This document shows positions 44,101 to 63,479 of a stretch of 64,000 nucleotides of DNA, piece after piece (positions within the stretch are counted from its first letter, which is position 1; each line of letters starts with the position of its first letter). The DNA lies in assembly GCA_030144725.1 (NCBI GenBank), contig JASKMD010000008.1, positions 13,720,915 through 13,784,914 on the forward strand. Reading direction: 5' to 3'. This stretch comes from Haematococcus lacustris (taxonomy: Eukaryota; Chlorophyta; Chlorophyceae; Chlamydomonadales; Haematococcaceae). The notes beneath the pieces were generated by a model. That model made no database searches. It had not been told where the DNA came from and worked only from the letters and a program-made list of their open reading frames with translations. Made by a program: the position numbers and the translations under genes.

Positions 44101-46377
44101 GCTTGGCCCCTGCCCCTGGCCCTTCTACCTGGTCAGGGCCAACGCATTGAGTGTGAGACCTGCGGCCGCCGCTTCCTGCCCGAGGCCCTGGACAAGCACG
44201 CCCGCATCTGCCTCAAGGTCAGGCCATGCAGGACAGGCAGGGCAGGGAGGACAGGGCAGCACCATCCGCCCCTGCCCACTGCACCACCCTGGCTGGCCCT
44301 AAGACACCTTAACAAAGCACATGGCAACGACCGTAGCCACAGCCAGGCAGGGCAGGGATGCTTTCAACCACCCTGGCTGGCTGTAGGCGGAGCACACACG
44401 CGATGAAGGCTAGCTTGGCGACTGCATCACTGCATACGGGGTGGGGCAGGAGGACAGGCAGGGAGCAGGGCCTACCTTGTCGTGGCGACAGCCAGCTATG
44501 AGCTGAGCAGTGGCGGCCCCGCCTGCCCCACCTGCCCCGCCTGCCCCGCCTGCCCTGCCTGCCCCGCCAGCCCCACCTGCCCTGCCTGCCCTGCCTGCCT
44601 GCCCCCCAGGTGTTTGCCTCAAAGCGCAAGCCCTTCAACATGACGAAGCAGCGGGTGGCCGGCACAGAGGCAGCAGCCTTTGTAAAGCCAGGGGGCCACA
44701 AGGCTGCTGCTGGGGCGCCACGCCCACTGCAGCCCGTGGCAGCAGGGGGCTCCAGGGACCCTGCCAGGCCAGCCGGCGCGGGGGCCATGCCAGCCTGGAA
44801 GGCCCAGGTGGGTCGCTGTGCTGCCTGGGCCCATGCCTTGTTGAGAAGCTGGTGAGAAGCTGGTGAGAAGTCGGTGGGGGAGCGTGACTGTGGCTACATT
44901 GCATGGCAGGCAGCATGTGTGGGGCTGGCTGGTGGCCCACGGCAGGTGGCGCCTGGGTGAGGGGGAGGCACCAGCAGTGGCGTAGATGCAATCTTGGGGT
45001 TGCATGGCACACAGCACCCTCCCACACCCCTTGCCAACCCAGTCCCTCCTCACCCCCTGCCTCCCTGCCTGCTGCCGGCCCCTGGCCTGGCTCGGTGTGC
45101 AGAGCGAGTCCCTGCGGGCCGCAATGCAAAACATGCGTTTGGTCAAGGCGGCGCTGGCACGGGGAGAGGACATCCGCAACATCCCAGTGGTACCCAGCGC
45201 CCCGGACCCCTCATTTATCCAGTGTGAGAAGCTAAATTACCTGCCTCATGCAGGCTGCGCAGCAAACCGCTGCCTTGTGTGGCGACAATCACAGCACCTT
45301 AATTCTCAACCTAGAGCCTTCATTGCAACAACTAGCCTCATGCAGGCTGCGCAGCAAACCGCCGCCTGGTAGGGAGCCTATCACAGCGTGTGGCTCTTGC
45401 TCCGCGGCACTGGGCCGCTTCCTCAGAGGCATTGCGCCACTAGGCTCATACCAGTTCACACCGGCTCATACCTGCTCATACCCGTGTGTCACTCACTCTC
45501 GCACCTCCAAAGGGCATCTCCTAAGGTTCAAAGGGCACCTCCAGCCCTCTTACAGAACATGGAACAAACATGGAACAAACCCACAATCCCCTTGCAGCCA
45601 GGAGAAGTGCAGTGTCCTCTGCCCTGCCCATGCGGCTCCTAGCTCTAGGGCCTATAGCCAGGCATGGCAGCAGCAGCGCCATGCCTACAGCCTCTGAACC
45701 CCGCTAGTGTTTAGCCGGAAACCAAACGACAGCCGGTAACCAAACGACAGCCAGAATCACAGGGCGGGAAAGGGGTGACAGGTGGTCGATGCCGGCCCTG
45801 CAGCAGACAGAAGCAGCCAGGTGCAGAACAGCAAGCCAGGCGGGTGGCAGGGATGGGGAGCAGCCTGCTGGCGGTGGCTTCTTGGCAGCTGGGCTGTTAC
45901 ACCTGGCTGCAGGTCCGCACTGCGGCCGGCGCTTTAACCAGAAGGCAGCAGAGCGCCACATCCCCTCCTGCGCCACAACTTCTGCCCGCCCCAAGTTCCT
46001 GAAAGCAGGGAGTGAGCGAGGGGCGGGGCGGAAGGGCAGACAGGCCGGGGGCGGGCGGGAGGAGAGGCAGGGAGGCAGGCAGGCAGGCAAGCAGGTGGGC
46101 GGGCACTGTCAGGAACCGAATGGTCATGGGATTAGGTGTGAGAGGTGTGCTCATTCCGCAGTGCCTCCCATGCGCTCTGCACATCTTCTCATGTTTGATA
46201 TCTAGGAGCACCGCTTACCCCTGCTGCTGCTGCTACTACTGCTGTTGCTAACCCCCCATCATGTTGCCACCCTCTGTCTCTGAGCGCACCTAATTCAGCA
46301 CAGCCTGGCCCCTGCCCTGTGCAGCTGGTGGCTCAGGCCAGGGCGCACCGCAATCCCGCAACCTGCCGCGCTACTGA
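38134..46377 (+). CDS. Seven-finger C2HC zinc-finger protein (ZC2HC1-related)
   Basis: Fifteen exons join in phase to 834 aa: 38134-38314, 38774-39099, 39732-39896, 40199-40284, 40720-40957, 41368-41436, 41727-41899, 42125-42358, 42731-43097, 43423-43536, 44137-44217, 44610-44807, 45103-45223, 45913-46011, 46325-46377. Seven C2HC fingers are seen: CYLCGQQYGSQSLVIHIGNC, CPICGRTFRPDAYEKHSKVC, CYLCGQQYMSSSLLIHIPQC, CNNCGRTMRPDALGKHQKLC, CTHCGRRMRPDALAKHSRVC, CETCGRRFLPEALDKHARIC and CPHCGRRFNQKAAERHIPSC. Most are split by an intron inside the finger. Between fingers 6 and 7 the segment RKPFNMTKQRVAGTE matches the linker of ZC2HC1/FAM164 proteins. Gly-, Pro- and Ala-rich linkers separate fingers. 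Animal ZC2HC1 has two or so such fingers, so this is an expanded form. Function unknown; an RNA-binding or cilium-related role is only speculation. Confidence 0.88.
39497..39596 (+). repeat. Short tandem repeat in an intron of the C2HC gene
   Basis: About eight copies of a 13-14-bp unit (GGGCACCTCCAAA and variants). The preceding 70 bp (CTCATACCAGTTCACACCGG ...) recurs at 45441-45545 in a later intron of the same gene. Confidence 0.85.
40607..40719 (-). mobile_element. Solo 3' end of a Fanzor element inside an intron
   Basis: On the minus strand this contains the last codons of the 11.8-kb Fanzor type (a CAG run encoding Gln, then PAVAP and TAG), the stop-codon hairpin TGGCAC/GTGCCA (40660-40679), and the flank AGCTGTCGTCAGCTTACA followed by GTGCATGTCAGTCATGCC. 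Homology to 11692-11790 begins and ends abruptly. The CTG run on plus sits directly before the splice acceptor at 40719 of the C2HC gene. Confidence 0.65.
45441..45545 (+). repeat. Second copy of an intronic repeat of the C2HC gene
   Basis: Matches 39430-39540 (TCATACCAGTTCACACCGGC, then ACTCTCGCACCTCCAAAGGG). Nearby, CATGCAGGCTGCGCAGCAAA occurs twice (about 45248 and 45340), a local tandem duplication. Confidence 0.7.
45715..45805 (+). repeat. Dispersed repeat R2, copy 1
   Basis: Shares AACCAAACGACAGCC, AGAATCACAGGGCGGGAAAG and GCCGGCCCTGCAGCAG with 47384-47495 in the same order. It lies in the penultimate-but-one intron of the C2HC gene. Confidence 0.65.
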
Positions 46378-47636
46378 GGCACCCGCCTGGTGGTCAGCTC
46401 CAGGGCAAGGCAGGGCTGGCTGCTGGGGGAGGCTCATGCAGCAGGGCGTGTACCAGTGGGCACATGGGGCATCAGGGGTTCACCCACCAGCCCCTGTGCT
46501 ACATGGCTGCATAGAGGCACCAGAGGACATCAATACACATGCATGAGTGGAGGGCAACGCTTGCACTGCATTGACAACAAAAAAGGGCGGTGAAACGAAT
46601 AACAGTGGGTGTGACCATCATGCCTTGTCACACTGTTGCTGTCCCTGCTCATCACTACTGATCCACACTGTGCAGCTTGCGGCGCATGAGTACGCACCAT
46701 CGACATGTGTTACAGCAGCAGCAGCAGCAGCAGCGGAGGTGGCAGCAGCATTGAATGGTGCGTGCCAGCAAAGATGCTGCTGCACAGCAATGCAGCACAG
46801 CATCACTAGGCCGTAGGGGCATGTCATCCCCTTTGCCCACAGAGGCCTGCTAGGCTGGCTGGCTGGCTTGCAGCAAGTCATCAAGAAACGCGGTTGAATG
46901 TAAAGAGGCTGCATGACGTTTGCGTTCATCGCACTTGAAAGTTGAAAGTTGGACATACAACAAGTGGAGTCACGGGAGCGGCGGAGAGAGGTTGAGAACA
47001 GCGGTGATCGTCAAAGGATAGCCTCTTTTGCGCAGGGTCGTGTGCAAACTGCCCCTGCTGTCACTCTACCCGTAACATGGATGTTGGCTTACACCGCTTA
47101 AGCCGTCAGCCGTTAGGCTGCTTGACCGTCAGGTATGGCTGCTCAACCCAGGCCCATTAACAATCTGCTGATTCAATAGCAGCGGCAAACAACAGCTTGC
47201 CAGCGCCAACACTGCTCCTCACAAGACAGACAGTGCCATTCACTACAGCCATTGGTCGTCCCAGCATTACACAGCCAGCGCTGGAAAGCAGCGCCATGCA
47301 GGCAATCCAAGCAACGCAGGCTGCGAACACAAACGTACATGCATTACTGGTTATTGACTGGTCTCGCCCCATGGACCAGTCGAAACCAAACGACAGCCTT
47401 CCGTATCAGCCCAGCGGGCAGCAACAATAGGTGCAAAGCCAGAATCACAGGGCGGGAAAGGGGTGTCAGGTGGTCGGTGCCGGCCCTGCAGCAGGTAGCC
47501 CTGCACCGAGTGCACCTCGCTCCCAATGGCTGGTTGAGGGAGGGTAGCTGCATGAAGGCCATGGCTGGCACCTCCATGAGTATCACATCCAGCCTATTGA
47601 TATAAAGGGACAGGGGGCTGCCATGAACTGCACCTG
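46378..47636. other. Intergenic region with repeat R2 copy 2 (47384-47495)
   Basis: It lies between two genes whose 3' ends converge. It contains a GCA microsatellite (about 46710-46735) and repeat R2. No coding exon was supported. Confidence 0.5.
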
Positions 47637-52977
<5,341 letters not shown>

Positions 52978-53890
52978 TGCGCAAATGGCTGTGGTGCTGG
53001 TGCAACGAGCTCCATGTAATGCTCCACTCGCAGCATGCGGGGAGCCATCTCAACAGGCAGTACTCGAGCTCACGAGCAGTGCCTGCTGTAGCTGTCCCTG
53101 CACCTGCGTCACGTCCACACCATTGCCGAGGGCCGCATTGCGAGCTCCTTGGCTCCGACGATGGCTCCGGCACAAGGTTGTGGTCGCGGGTGTTCGCAGA
53201 GAAGTGCCGCTTTGCATCAGGCTCTGTTACATTACTGTAGCAATCCTGCCATACTATACAGCAAGGTACTTGAAACACAAGGTAATGGAGGGATTTGTTG
53301 TTTCATTTCGATTACATATCACCGTTACATTTGCCTGCCTTGCCCACATTCTCAATGTAACTTGGGACTAGGGCTTGGCTTGCTTACAAGAACTGCTTCA
53401 TGTCCCTGCTATAAAAGTGTACATTATCATAACCTAGCCTGACGTCTGGAGTGCAACGGCTATTAAACCTAGTGCATTTGTCGTGCATCTCTTACACTTC
53501 CTCATCCCCAGCAGGAATATCTAATACCTCATATCATCTACATCTGATACCTTTCAACATTGCTATTTCCTAATGTGCACGGAGCCTGTTCAAGGGCACA
53601 TTTGGATAGCATATTCACGGTGAGAATGATTTGCATGGCAACATAAACCCAGGGCCACCGCTAGGGGGGAGCATTGCTGGCATGGTGGCATTGCGCACAT
53701 GGCGGCAGTATAGTACCACACACACATTACAGCACATAATTCCCCTACTATTGCTACAGGGCAGGGGCTGTGTTATCTGTAGCCCGAACTGTTTGCATGC
53801 AGCAAGCATCCGCGACCAATACGTGATTCCCTACCCCAACCCACTTGCGAAGGCCGGGCAATCTATGTTGGCATGAAACACGTGCTCTGA
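52978..53890. other. Intergenic, no gene recognised
   Basis: Upstream region of the histidine-phosphatase gene. Plus-strand frames here are short, and one (52748-53371) only overlaps the antisense of its first exon. No supported feature. Confidence 0.4.
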
Positions 53891-53928
53891 TGTAAGCAAC
53901 AGCTTCAGCGTTGCCTAGGGCACACATG

Positions 53929-54590
53929 CTACTGTGCTATATGCTGCTGGGATTTGGCCTTGGGTGCTCGGTGTTGCAGCTTGTTAAAGCCCGATGCTGG
54001 GTACTCCTTGCCCTTGGAAGGAGCCGCTCCTCTGTGTTGCTACCTGCACAGCTTGAGTGGGCGCCATGGGGCCTCCCCAATGCGCTGGAGGTTGAGGGCT
54101 GCATTGCAGTCCCTGTCACCCATTTGCTAATGTCCCCAGGGGTGGCCTGGTTTAATTTAGGGTACCCCTGCACCGGCACCGCAACCCGCTTGCTCCAGGC
54201 TGACCGCAACAAGCGGTGCTGCACCTGACCAACGGGGCTTCCAGCCTTCAGGCCTGGTGGGCTTGCTGCTCACATGGCTGGGGGCTGTTCATAGCTGAGC
54301 TGACCCTGCTGGTGCGGGACACATCTACCGCCACCGCCTTGCCTGGCAGCTTGTTTGTTGCCCTGCCGCTGTTGGGCCTCTCCACCACCTTGCGGCAGGC
54401 CTGCAGCACGGCCTTGGCCCCCCACCCACCCCGTGTGCCAATGCAAAGAACACCACCAGCTGCTTGCGTCTCCCCCACCGCTGTTGGGACACCATGGCTG
54501 CCTCCCCCTCTGTCTGATGGCTGTCGTGGGATGTGAAGACTGATGTGGGGTGATGAACATGCATCATGCATATAGTTCTGGTTGCCAAGC
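53929..54590 (-). pseudogene. Fanzor C-terminal half, frameshifted and with a stop
   Basis: High to low: KQLVVFF in one frame, then a shift into GGWGAKAVLQACRKVVE, AVAVDVSRTSRVSSAMN (the usual VDE is VDV here), a gap, and RSAWSKR. Further down come GDRDCNAALNLQRIGEAPWRP (RuvC-III Asp retained) and LKLCR followed by TAG, then a readable tail KGKEYPASGFNKLQHRAPKA ending at TAG 53931-53929. RuvC-I and the N-terminus are missing. The stop after LKLCR could instead be removed by a small intron, but the frameshift and VDV argue for a pseudogene. It is the same subfamily as the 11.8-kb copy, with the stop-codon hairpin at 53920-53937. Confidence 0.75.
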
Positions 54591-56309
54591 TGGCTGGCTG
54601 CCCTGGCTGAATGCAATGATCAACAACATAGCAACAAGCAACACAGCCACAAAGCACTATGTTTGCACCTGCGTTTTTTCATTCTCAACCCATCAAGCCT
54701 GCGGGCTGAATGCATTGGCTAGTAGCATGACCAGCAATATTGGTGGCTGATGTGGTGCCCCGTAGTGGCCCTACGCTAGCTCCCACAGCCTCCACTCAGG
54801 CGCCCCCAACATGGGGTTGGTAATATGCATGCGATTACTCTCTCAGTACTTCATCTTTTTCAATAGCGTTTGTCACATTGGCAGCTGCACTTCATTGCGC
54901 GTAATCTGACCATCAGCGCAAGCCATTGCATTCTTTGCTCGCGTACTGCCACATGTGCCCGCGAACAAATCACAGCGGCGAGACGGGTCTCTCTAAGACG
55001 GTGAGCTTCATACCTGTGACCCCATCTAACTAGCGTAGTGAGCTGGTTGTGCAATAATGGAATGTCCGGCCGACACCCAACGCGATGCCTGCCGGGCGTG
55101 CAGGGCGCCTAGACGGGGCAACTAAAACATCTGGTTGTATTCGCTTCCGCCGAATACATCATTTCGGTCGGCGCACACTAAGGTATCACCGGCTTACACC
55201 CCCCCCTCCTCCCCTGTGTCCTCCACTGTGTTGCACCCGCTGCACCTATAGGGAAATCGATACAAAGACCTTGTTCTTGACCCATCGGCCCATCTATTGA
55301 AAAAAATTGCACATTAAACAGCCCAGGCCTCAATCAGTTTAACACTTTCAAAGTTACGTCATGTTCACTAGGCAGGTTCAAGGCCACGGCATGCATGGAC
55401 CCGCCACGGCATGCATGCCCGCCCCCCCTCCACCCATCATTGCAGGAGCCCACCTCATTGAGCCTGCCCACCCCCTCCCAGCCCTTCCCCTCGCCCCCTC
55501 CCCAAGCCCACCCCCTCCCAGCCCACCCCTCCCAGCCCACCCCTCCCAGAGCACCACTGTGGGGTGGCAGTTGAGCTATGAAACATTGCACGCAGGTGGA
55601 TGGCATGTAGGGGAGTGTAACTCTGAGAGGAGCCGAGTCAAAACTCGGTCATGGTGTGGAGCTGTGTGACTGACTGCATGGCTCTGGCCTTGAGATCGGC
55701 TAAGGGAGTTGAGAGTAACAGACCAAAGCGAGTGTTTGGCTTATCTGAGTATGAGCGTTTGTAACACTGTCCTAGAGGAGCTTAACCTAGTAAGTAGCAT
55801 GCTGTAAATCAAAATGGTCGAGCTGTGGCATTGCCCTCCAGGTATGGGGAGGAGGTGGGCTCAGTGTCACATTTCCGCAACCAATCTCCGATCCGACTGC
55901 TGCTGTCGACGCGCATGTACGTGTAGAGCAGCCTCAGCGACGCGGGCGGTCGTAGCGATGACTGCATGCTCCGCAACGGCTCAAATTTGAATCACTAACT
56001 TTCACGCTTTGCTGTGCACGGCCTACCCAGTGAATAATTATATAAAGTGGGTGAAAGGTAGCTGGCTGGGTCAGCTACATTGTGAATCATCTAGCATAAT
56101 ATTTGGCGCAGTGACTACTACCAGGGGTAGGTTTTCTGTTAGTTGGGGGCTCCACACAGCCAGGCAAACCCACAAGGCACACAATGCTCATCAGCCCGAG
56201 CAGCCCGCTAGCTTCGCTTTGGTGAGCTGCACCGCCCTGCGCTCGAATCGCTGTAAAACTCTTAAAGACCAGAAAGATTTTTTCAGGGGTGCAGCCAATC
56301 GCGGGGGTG
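54591..56309. other. Intergenic; contains dispersed repeat copy 2 (54781-54990)
   Basis: The only assignable part is the block shared with 2167-2370. A C/A-rich stretch (55400-55560, CCCTCCCAGCCCACC) is low complexity. No coding exon was supported. Confidence 0.45.
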
Positions 56310-56745
56310 ACCTGCTGGTACTCCTTGCCAATGGGGGGCAGAGCCTCAAGGTCATCCCATCGGCACAGCTCTATGTGGCGCTGCCTGCTCTCCCCAATGC
56401 GCTGCAAGTCCAGGCACCCGTAGGTGTCCCGGTCCAGCCACCTGCCCCCTGGGGAAGCCTGGGGTGGTGGGGCTGGGCCAGGTGCTGCAGGGAAGGGCTG
56501 GGCCTGGGCTGGGGGAGGGGGTGGGGCCTGGGCTGGGGGGGCCTGGGCTGGGGGTTGGGGGGGTGGTCCTGGGCAGGGGCAGGGGCAGGGGGGTCCTGGG
56601 CAGGGGGAGGGGGGGGGGGCCTGGGCAGGGGCAGGGGGAGGTGAGGCCTGGGCTGGAGGGGGAGGGGGGGGCTGGGCAGGGGCAGGGGGAGGGGGTCCCT
56701 GGGCTGGGGCATGGGGGGCCTGGGCTGGGGCAGGGGGCGGAACAT
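56310..56745 (-). pseudogene. 5'-truncated Fanzor copy with proline-rich linker
   Basis: Minus strand: a Pro/Gln/Ala-rich run (about 56465-56740), then GRWLDRDTYGCLDLQRIGES and ELC ... ALPPIGKEYQQ, matching the 61.7-kb copy. Homology ends at GKEYQQ and upstream of the proline run, so only the RuvC-III end survives. Confidence 0.75.
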
Positions 56746-56892
56746 AGCAATTACATTACATTCTAAGTAAGTAACCTGTCAATAACAGAGTGACAGTAAC
56801 CTATGTCAATTACATGGAGCATGTTTTCAGAGGAGCGGGCTGCATCAGGTCTGCACCAGGTGTGCATATAAGTAGGGCGCGGCTCCCCCCGC

Positions 56893-57760
56893 CTAATATT
56901 AGGTATTAGATTATATTAGATCTAATCCGGCCGGTATTAGATCTAATATGCGTATTAGATGACGATGTTTGATCCTGGGCGCTGTGAATGCAGCCGTGCG
57001 ACCCTAGCGCACTGGTCGCAATCGCAAGCGCGTCACATTGTCACTTCCAGCCGGCAGGCAGGCCGGCAGCTGCATTGGCAAACCAAGCCAAGCCAAGCGG
57101 CGATGGCCGCAACCAGAGAACAGAAGTACAATGGCAAGAATACTGACAGGTCTGTGGTGATGGAGAAAGTCCAGGAAAGCAAGTTCACCGCAACTTGGGA
57201 CTTTGAGTTCGTGGAGGGCATCGTCAAAGCATTCTGCAAGCGATGCCCGCGTGCAGTGAGCAGCGCCAGCGTAATGGGCGCCAGCGTAAGAAATATGACT
57301 CAAACTGAGAGGCAGCATCCGCTGCGATGCACAATATATACGGCACTCGTTGGCAAGCGGCGCATTGATGATGACAACTCTAACCACTTTAACAACTTTA
57401 TAAAGACTGTCACAGCGGACATCAGCGCACGCCGCGATCTCTGGAACTTCACAGCCCGATAGTAACGTAACGACAGCTGCGGCAGAGCGCAACTGGTCAG
57501 CATGGGGCCTGACCTACGAAAATAATCACCCACCCATCCAATGCCAGCATGGCCTTCAGATGCACGTGCAATGTCAACAACCGTTGTTTAGGGGGTTGAG
57601 CGAGCCTCACAGGCGACAGACACAGCTTGGCGCAAGTGAACAACCTACTGAGATCCCCGCGATTTGAACCCCGGTGGGAACCTGCTCTTGCCGTCTAATA
57701 TTAGGTGCGTATTAGACGCATATTATATTAGGTCATCTAATATAGATCTAATATAGATTG
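56893..57760. mobile_element. Small element with A/T-rich palindromic ends (TCTAATA motifs) and one ORF
   Basis: Both ends carry clusters of CCTAATATTAG and TATTAGATCTAATAT palindromes (56893-56960 and 57692-57760, inverted) in otherwise GC-rich DNA. Between them is one open frame. The size (about 870 bp) suggests a non-autonomous DNA transposon with captured or degenerate coding sequence. No target duplication was identified. Confidence 0.45.
57102..57462 (+). CDS. Hypothetical 120-aa protein within the A/T-ended element
   Basis: ATG at 57102 lies in a favourable context (GCGATGGCC). The protein starts MAATREQKYNGKNTD, has FTATWDFEFVEGIVKAFCKRC, and ends RRDLWNFTAR. One CxxC pair is present, so a fragment of a zinc-binding transposase domain is possible, but I recognise no family. 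The frame extends upstream to about 56959 without a better start. Confidence 0.35.
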
Positions 57761-58069
57761 ACGCACCCTACATATAAGCTGTGTCAGCTCGCATGATTCC
57801 ATGTTCGTCATGCCTGAATGGCCGATCGCCCCTCGAGATCAGACAACTATATAAGTGAGAGGCTCCAGCAGCCACAATAACATTATTGCGGACCCTGTGA
57901 CTCGGCCATGGGAATACGACACAATCCAAAATGCAAGTAATGAATACTGTGCGGGGTGCAACGTGCAAATGCATGTGAAAAACGTGTAGGCTGCACAACG
58001 CGCACTACGCTGCCGCAGGGAAACGTACATGTAATCTGTGCATATCGGTTGTTTTGCTTGCGACACACT

Positions 58070-61245
<3,176 letters not shown>

Positions 61246-61444
61246 GGGGCGGGGGCTGTGGTGCTGCCGGCTGTTGTCACACCACGGCTCCTTATGCGGC
61301 GATGAGTGTTTCTGGCTGACTACCTTGCTGCTGCTATTGAACTGATTGACCTGACTTTGTTGACAACGTTTTATGCTCGTTTGCCGAGTTGTGTGAGACT
61401 CTACACGTTGATCTAGCCCCCTTGTGTTCATGTTTCAAGTGTCA

Positions 61445-61640
61445 GGCCAGCAAAACTTATTCAACAAGGAACAACATGTTGGGCTGTGGGTAATCTCACT
61501 CAGCTACTACAAACACGTTGTAGCATCCTCGGTCGCACCCTTGATGACTGCAGCCCCCACGTAGATGGCACTTTCCCGGGACAGACCACTGGGCACCTCA
61601 TCAAAACTAACAGCATTATGCTTTGTAAAGGCTGACAGCC
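61445..61640 (+). repeat. Dispersed repeat family R1, copy 3
   Basis: Matches 13137-13320 and the inverse of 32330-32490. It lacks the distal hairpin part of the other two copies. It ends within about 15 bp of the 3' end of the Fanzor copy at 61653, so it may form the 3' terminus of that element. Confidence 0.75.
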
Positions 61641-61652
61641 TGTGTGAGGGCC

Positions 61653-62867
61653 TTATGCATTGTTGCGGGCCCGGCCATCAATGCCCCGCCGGTACTCAGC
61701 AGCCCGGTGCAACCACTGCTTGCCTTTGGGCAGCCGGTCATTGACCCGCTTGTAACCCTGCTGGTACTCCTTGCCAATGGGGGGCAGAGCCATCAGGCCC
61801 TCATAGCTGCACAGCTCCATGGGGCGCTGCATGCTCTCCCCAATGCGCTGCAAGTTCAGGCACCCGTTGGTGTCCGGGTCCAGCCACCTGCCCCCTAGGG
61901 GGGCCTGGGGTGGTGGGGCTGGGCCAGGTGCTGCAGGGAGGGGCTGGGCCTGGGCTGGGGGAGGGGGAGGGGGGGCCTGGGCTGGGGGAGGGGGAGGTGG
62001 GGCCTGGGCTGGGGCAGGGGGCGGAGGGTTGGGCGGCACCTGATGGCACCACGACAGGCCCCGCACATACTTTGCATGCCGCAGGCTCCAGGCTGGGCGC
62101 ACCAGCCGCGGGTTGACCTGGCCTGCTGGGGGTACCCAGTCTGCTGGCCTGGGCTGGTTAGGTGGCAGGTGCAGCTCACAAGGCTGGCGGGCATGCACTG
62201 AGGAGCTGACACGGCTGGTGCGGAACTCATCCACGATCACCAGCCTGTCAGGCCTGGGATCTGCGCTGGGCCTGCTGGGCTGATCCACCACCTTGCGAAA
62301 CCCCGCCCGCACCGCCCCCGCCTTCCACCCACCCTGGCTGAAGTTGCCCGCTCCCAGGAACACAGCCACTCCCCTCTCCGTGTGGTAGTAGTGGCGTGAC
62401 ACCCACTTCATCCCATTCACCACCTGCAGGTCAGGTCAGGTCAGGTCTTCGGGGGCATCTCAGTCCTCTCTCTCAGTCTCAGCTTGCTGGCCATGGTCAT
62501 ACGCTTGTTGACCTCTGCCACAACTGCGTCTACTTCAGCTGGGCTAAGGTCAGGCAGGGCTGCCTCCACAAGGCCACGCAAGCCAGCCTTGATGACCTGG
62601 CGCCTCTCTGCAATTACTACCTTGACAGCCTGCCCCTGCCCCTGCCCCTGGTCTTGCTGCCCACTGCCACTGGCACCTGCAGACACGGGAAAGCACAGCA
62701 CACGCACGGCAGGATTTGATGCACGGAGTCGCAATGTCGCGTGGGGCACACTGTGCCGCGTCGTCAGTTAGCTTCGGGAGAGCCTGGCCTGTCGTTGAGC
62801 GTTTCGGCTTACCGGCTGCACTCTGCGCGGGGGAGACGGGGCGCTTTCGTTTACCCCTCGGGGGCAT
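61653..62867 (-). pseudogene. Fanzor copy with internal deletion (N-terminus joined to C-terminal half)
   Basis: The first exon starts at ATG 62867 with a basic, NLS-like N-terminus (MPPRGKRKRPVSP). A second segment (about 62441-62660) is helical (AERRQVIKAGLRGLVEAAL ... VAEVNKRMTMASKLRLRER). Then, across four AGGTC units, an acceptor at about 62424 leads to VSRHYYHTERGVAVFLGAGN, RLVIVDEFRTSRVSS, AWSLRHAKYVRGLSWC, a long Pro/Ala linker, GRWLDPDTNGCLNLQRIGES and GKEYQQGYKRVNDRLPKGK to the stop at 61653. The RuvC-I part seen in the 35-37 kb copy is absent, and RuvC-III reads DPD. It is probably inactive as a nuclease but could still be expressed as a truncated protein. Confidence 0.75.
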
Positions 62868-63479
62868 CTCAGGGTTTTAGTTACATTATCCAAGCGGAGT
62901 GGCCGTGTTGGGGTGTGCATCAGGTTGGCATCTAACCAGAGTGCCGGCAACCGGAGTGGGGCGGAAGTGAGGTCCATTACATATCAATTACATGGAGCAT
63001 GTTCTCAAAGGAGTCAGGTTCTAAAAGTCAGCTCACCCCTTAACTGTGTCCACACCTGCTCAAACATGCCTGCCGGTATGCTCACTTCAGGCTAGACCAG
63101 AACCTAGGCAGTCAGGCTGCTAGGTGAAGTCATTAAGCAGTGACACCAGGGCTGCTGAAAAGGTCAACCCGCCCCGCTGATATAGTGCACATGATACCAA
63201 GAACTGGCTGTACCGTCGTCTAATACCTTTGTGCTTGTGAAAAGCAGCCTGCTTACCTTTGCCATGACAATTGAGCCGCAAACTCCCTGCAGAGGGCAGT
63301 TTAAGTACTCATCAGTTGTTTGCCACAACTTACTCATGGCTCAAGAATAAGCCAGGTACATGAGGGGAGGTTTTGGCTAGGCTATGGCGCTTCACCTTTC
63401 CCGACTGCAGACGTTTGTACATGCGCTGTGCATGGAGTGCATGAAGCAGATGGCATGAAGCGGATGAGGGGTAGAGCCG
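62868..63479. other. Intergenic region between Fanzor copy and SRP72 (divergent)
   Basis: No exon was supported. It should contain the SRP72 promoter. The phrase TTACATGGAGCATGTT (about 62990) also occurs at about 56811. Confidence 0.4.
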
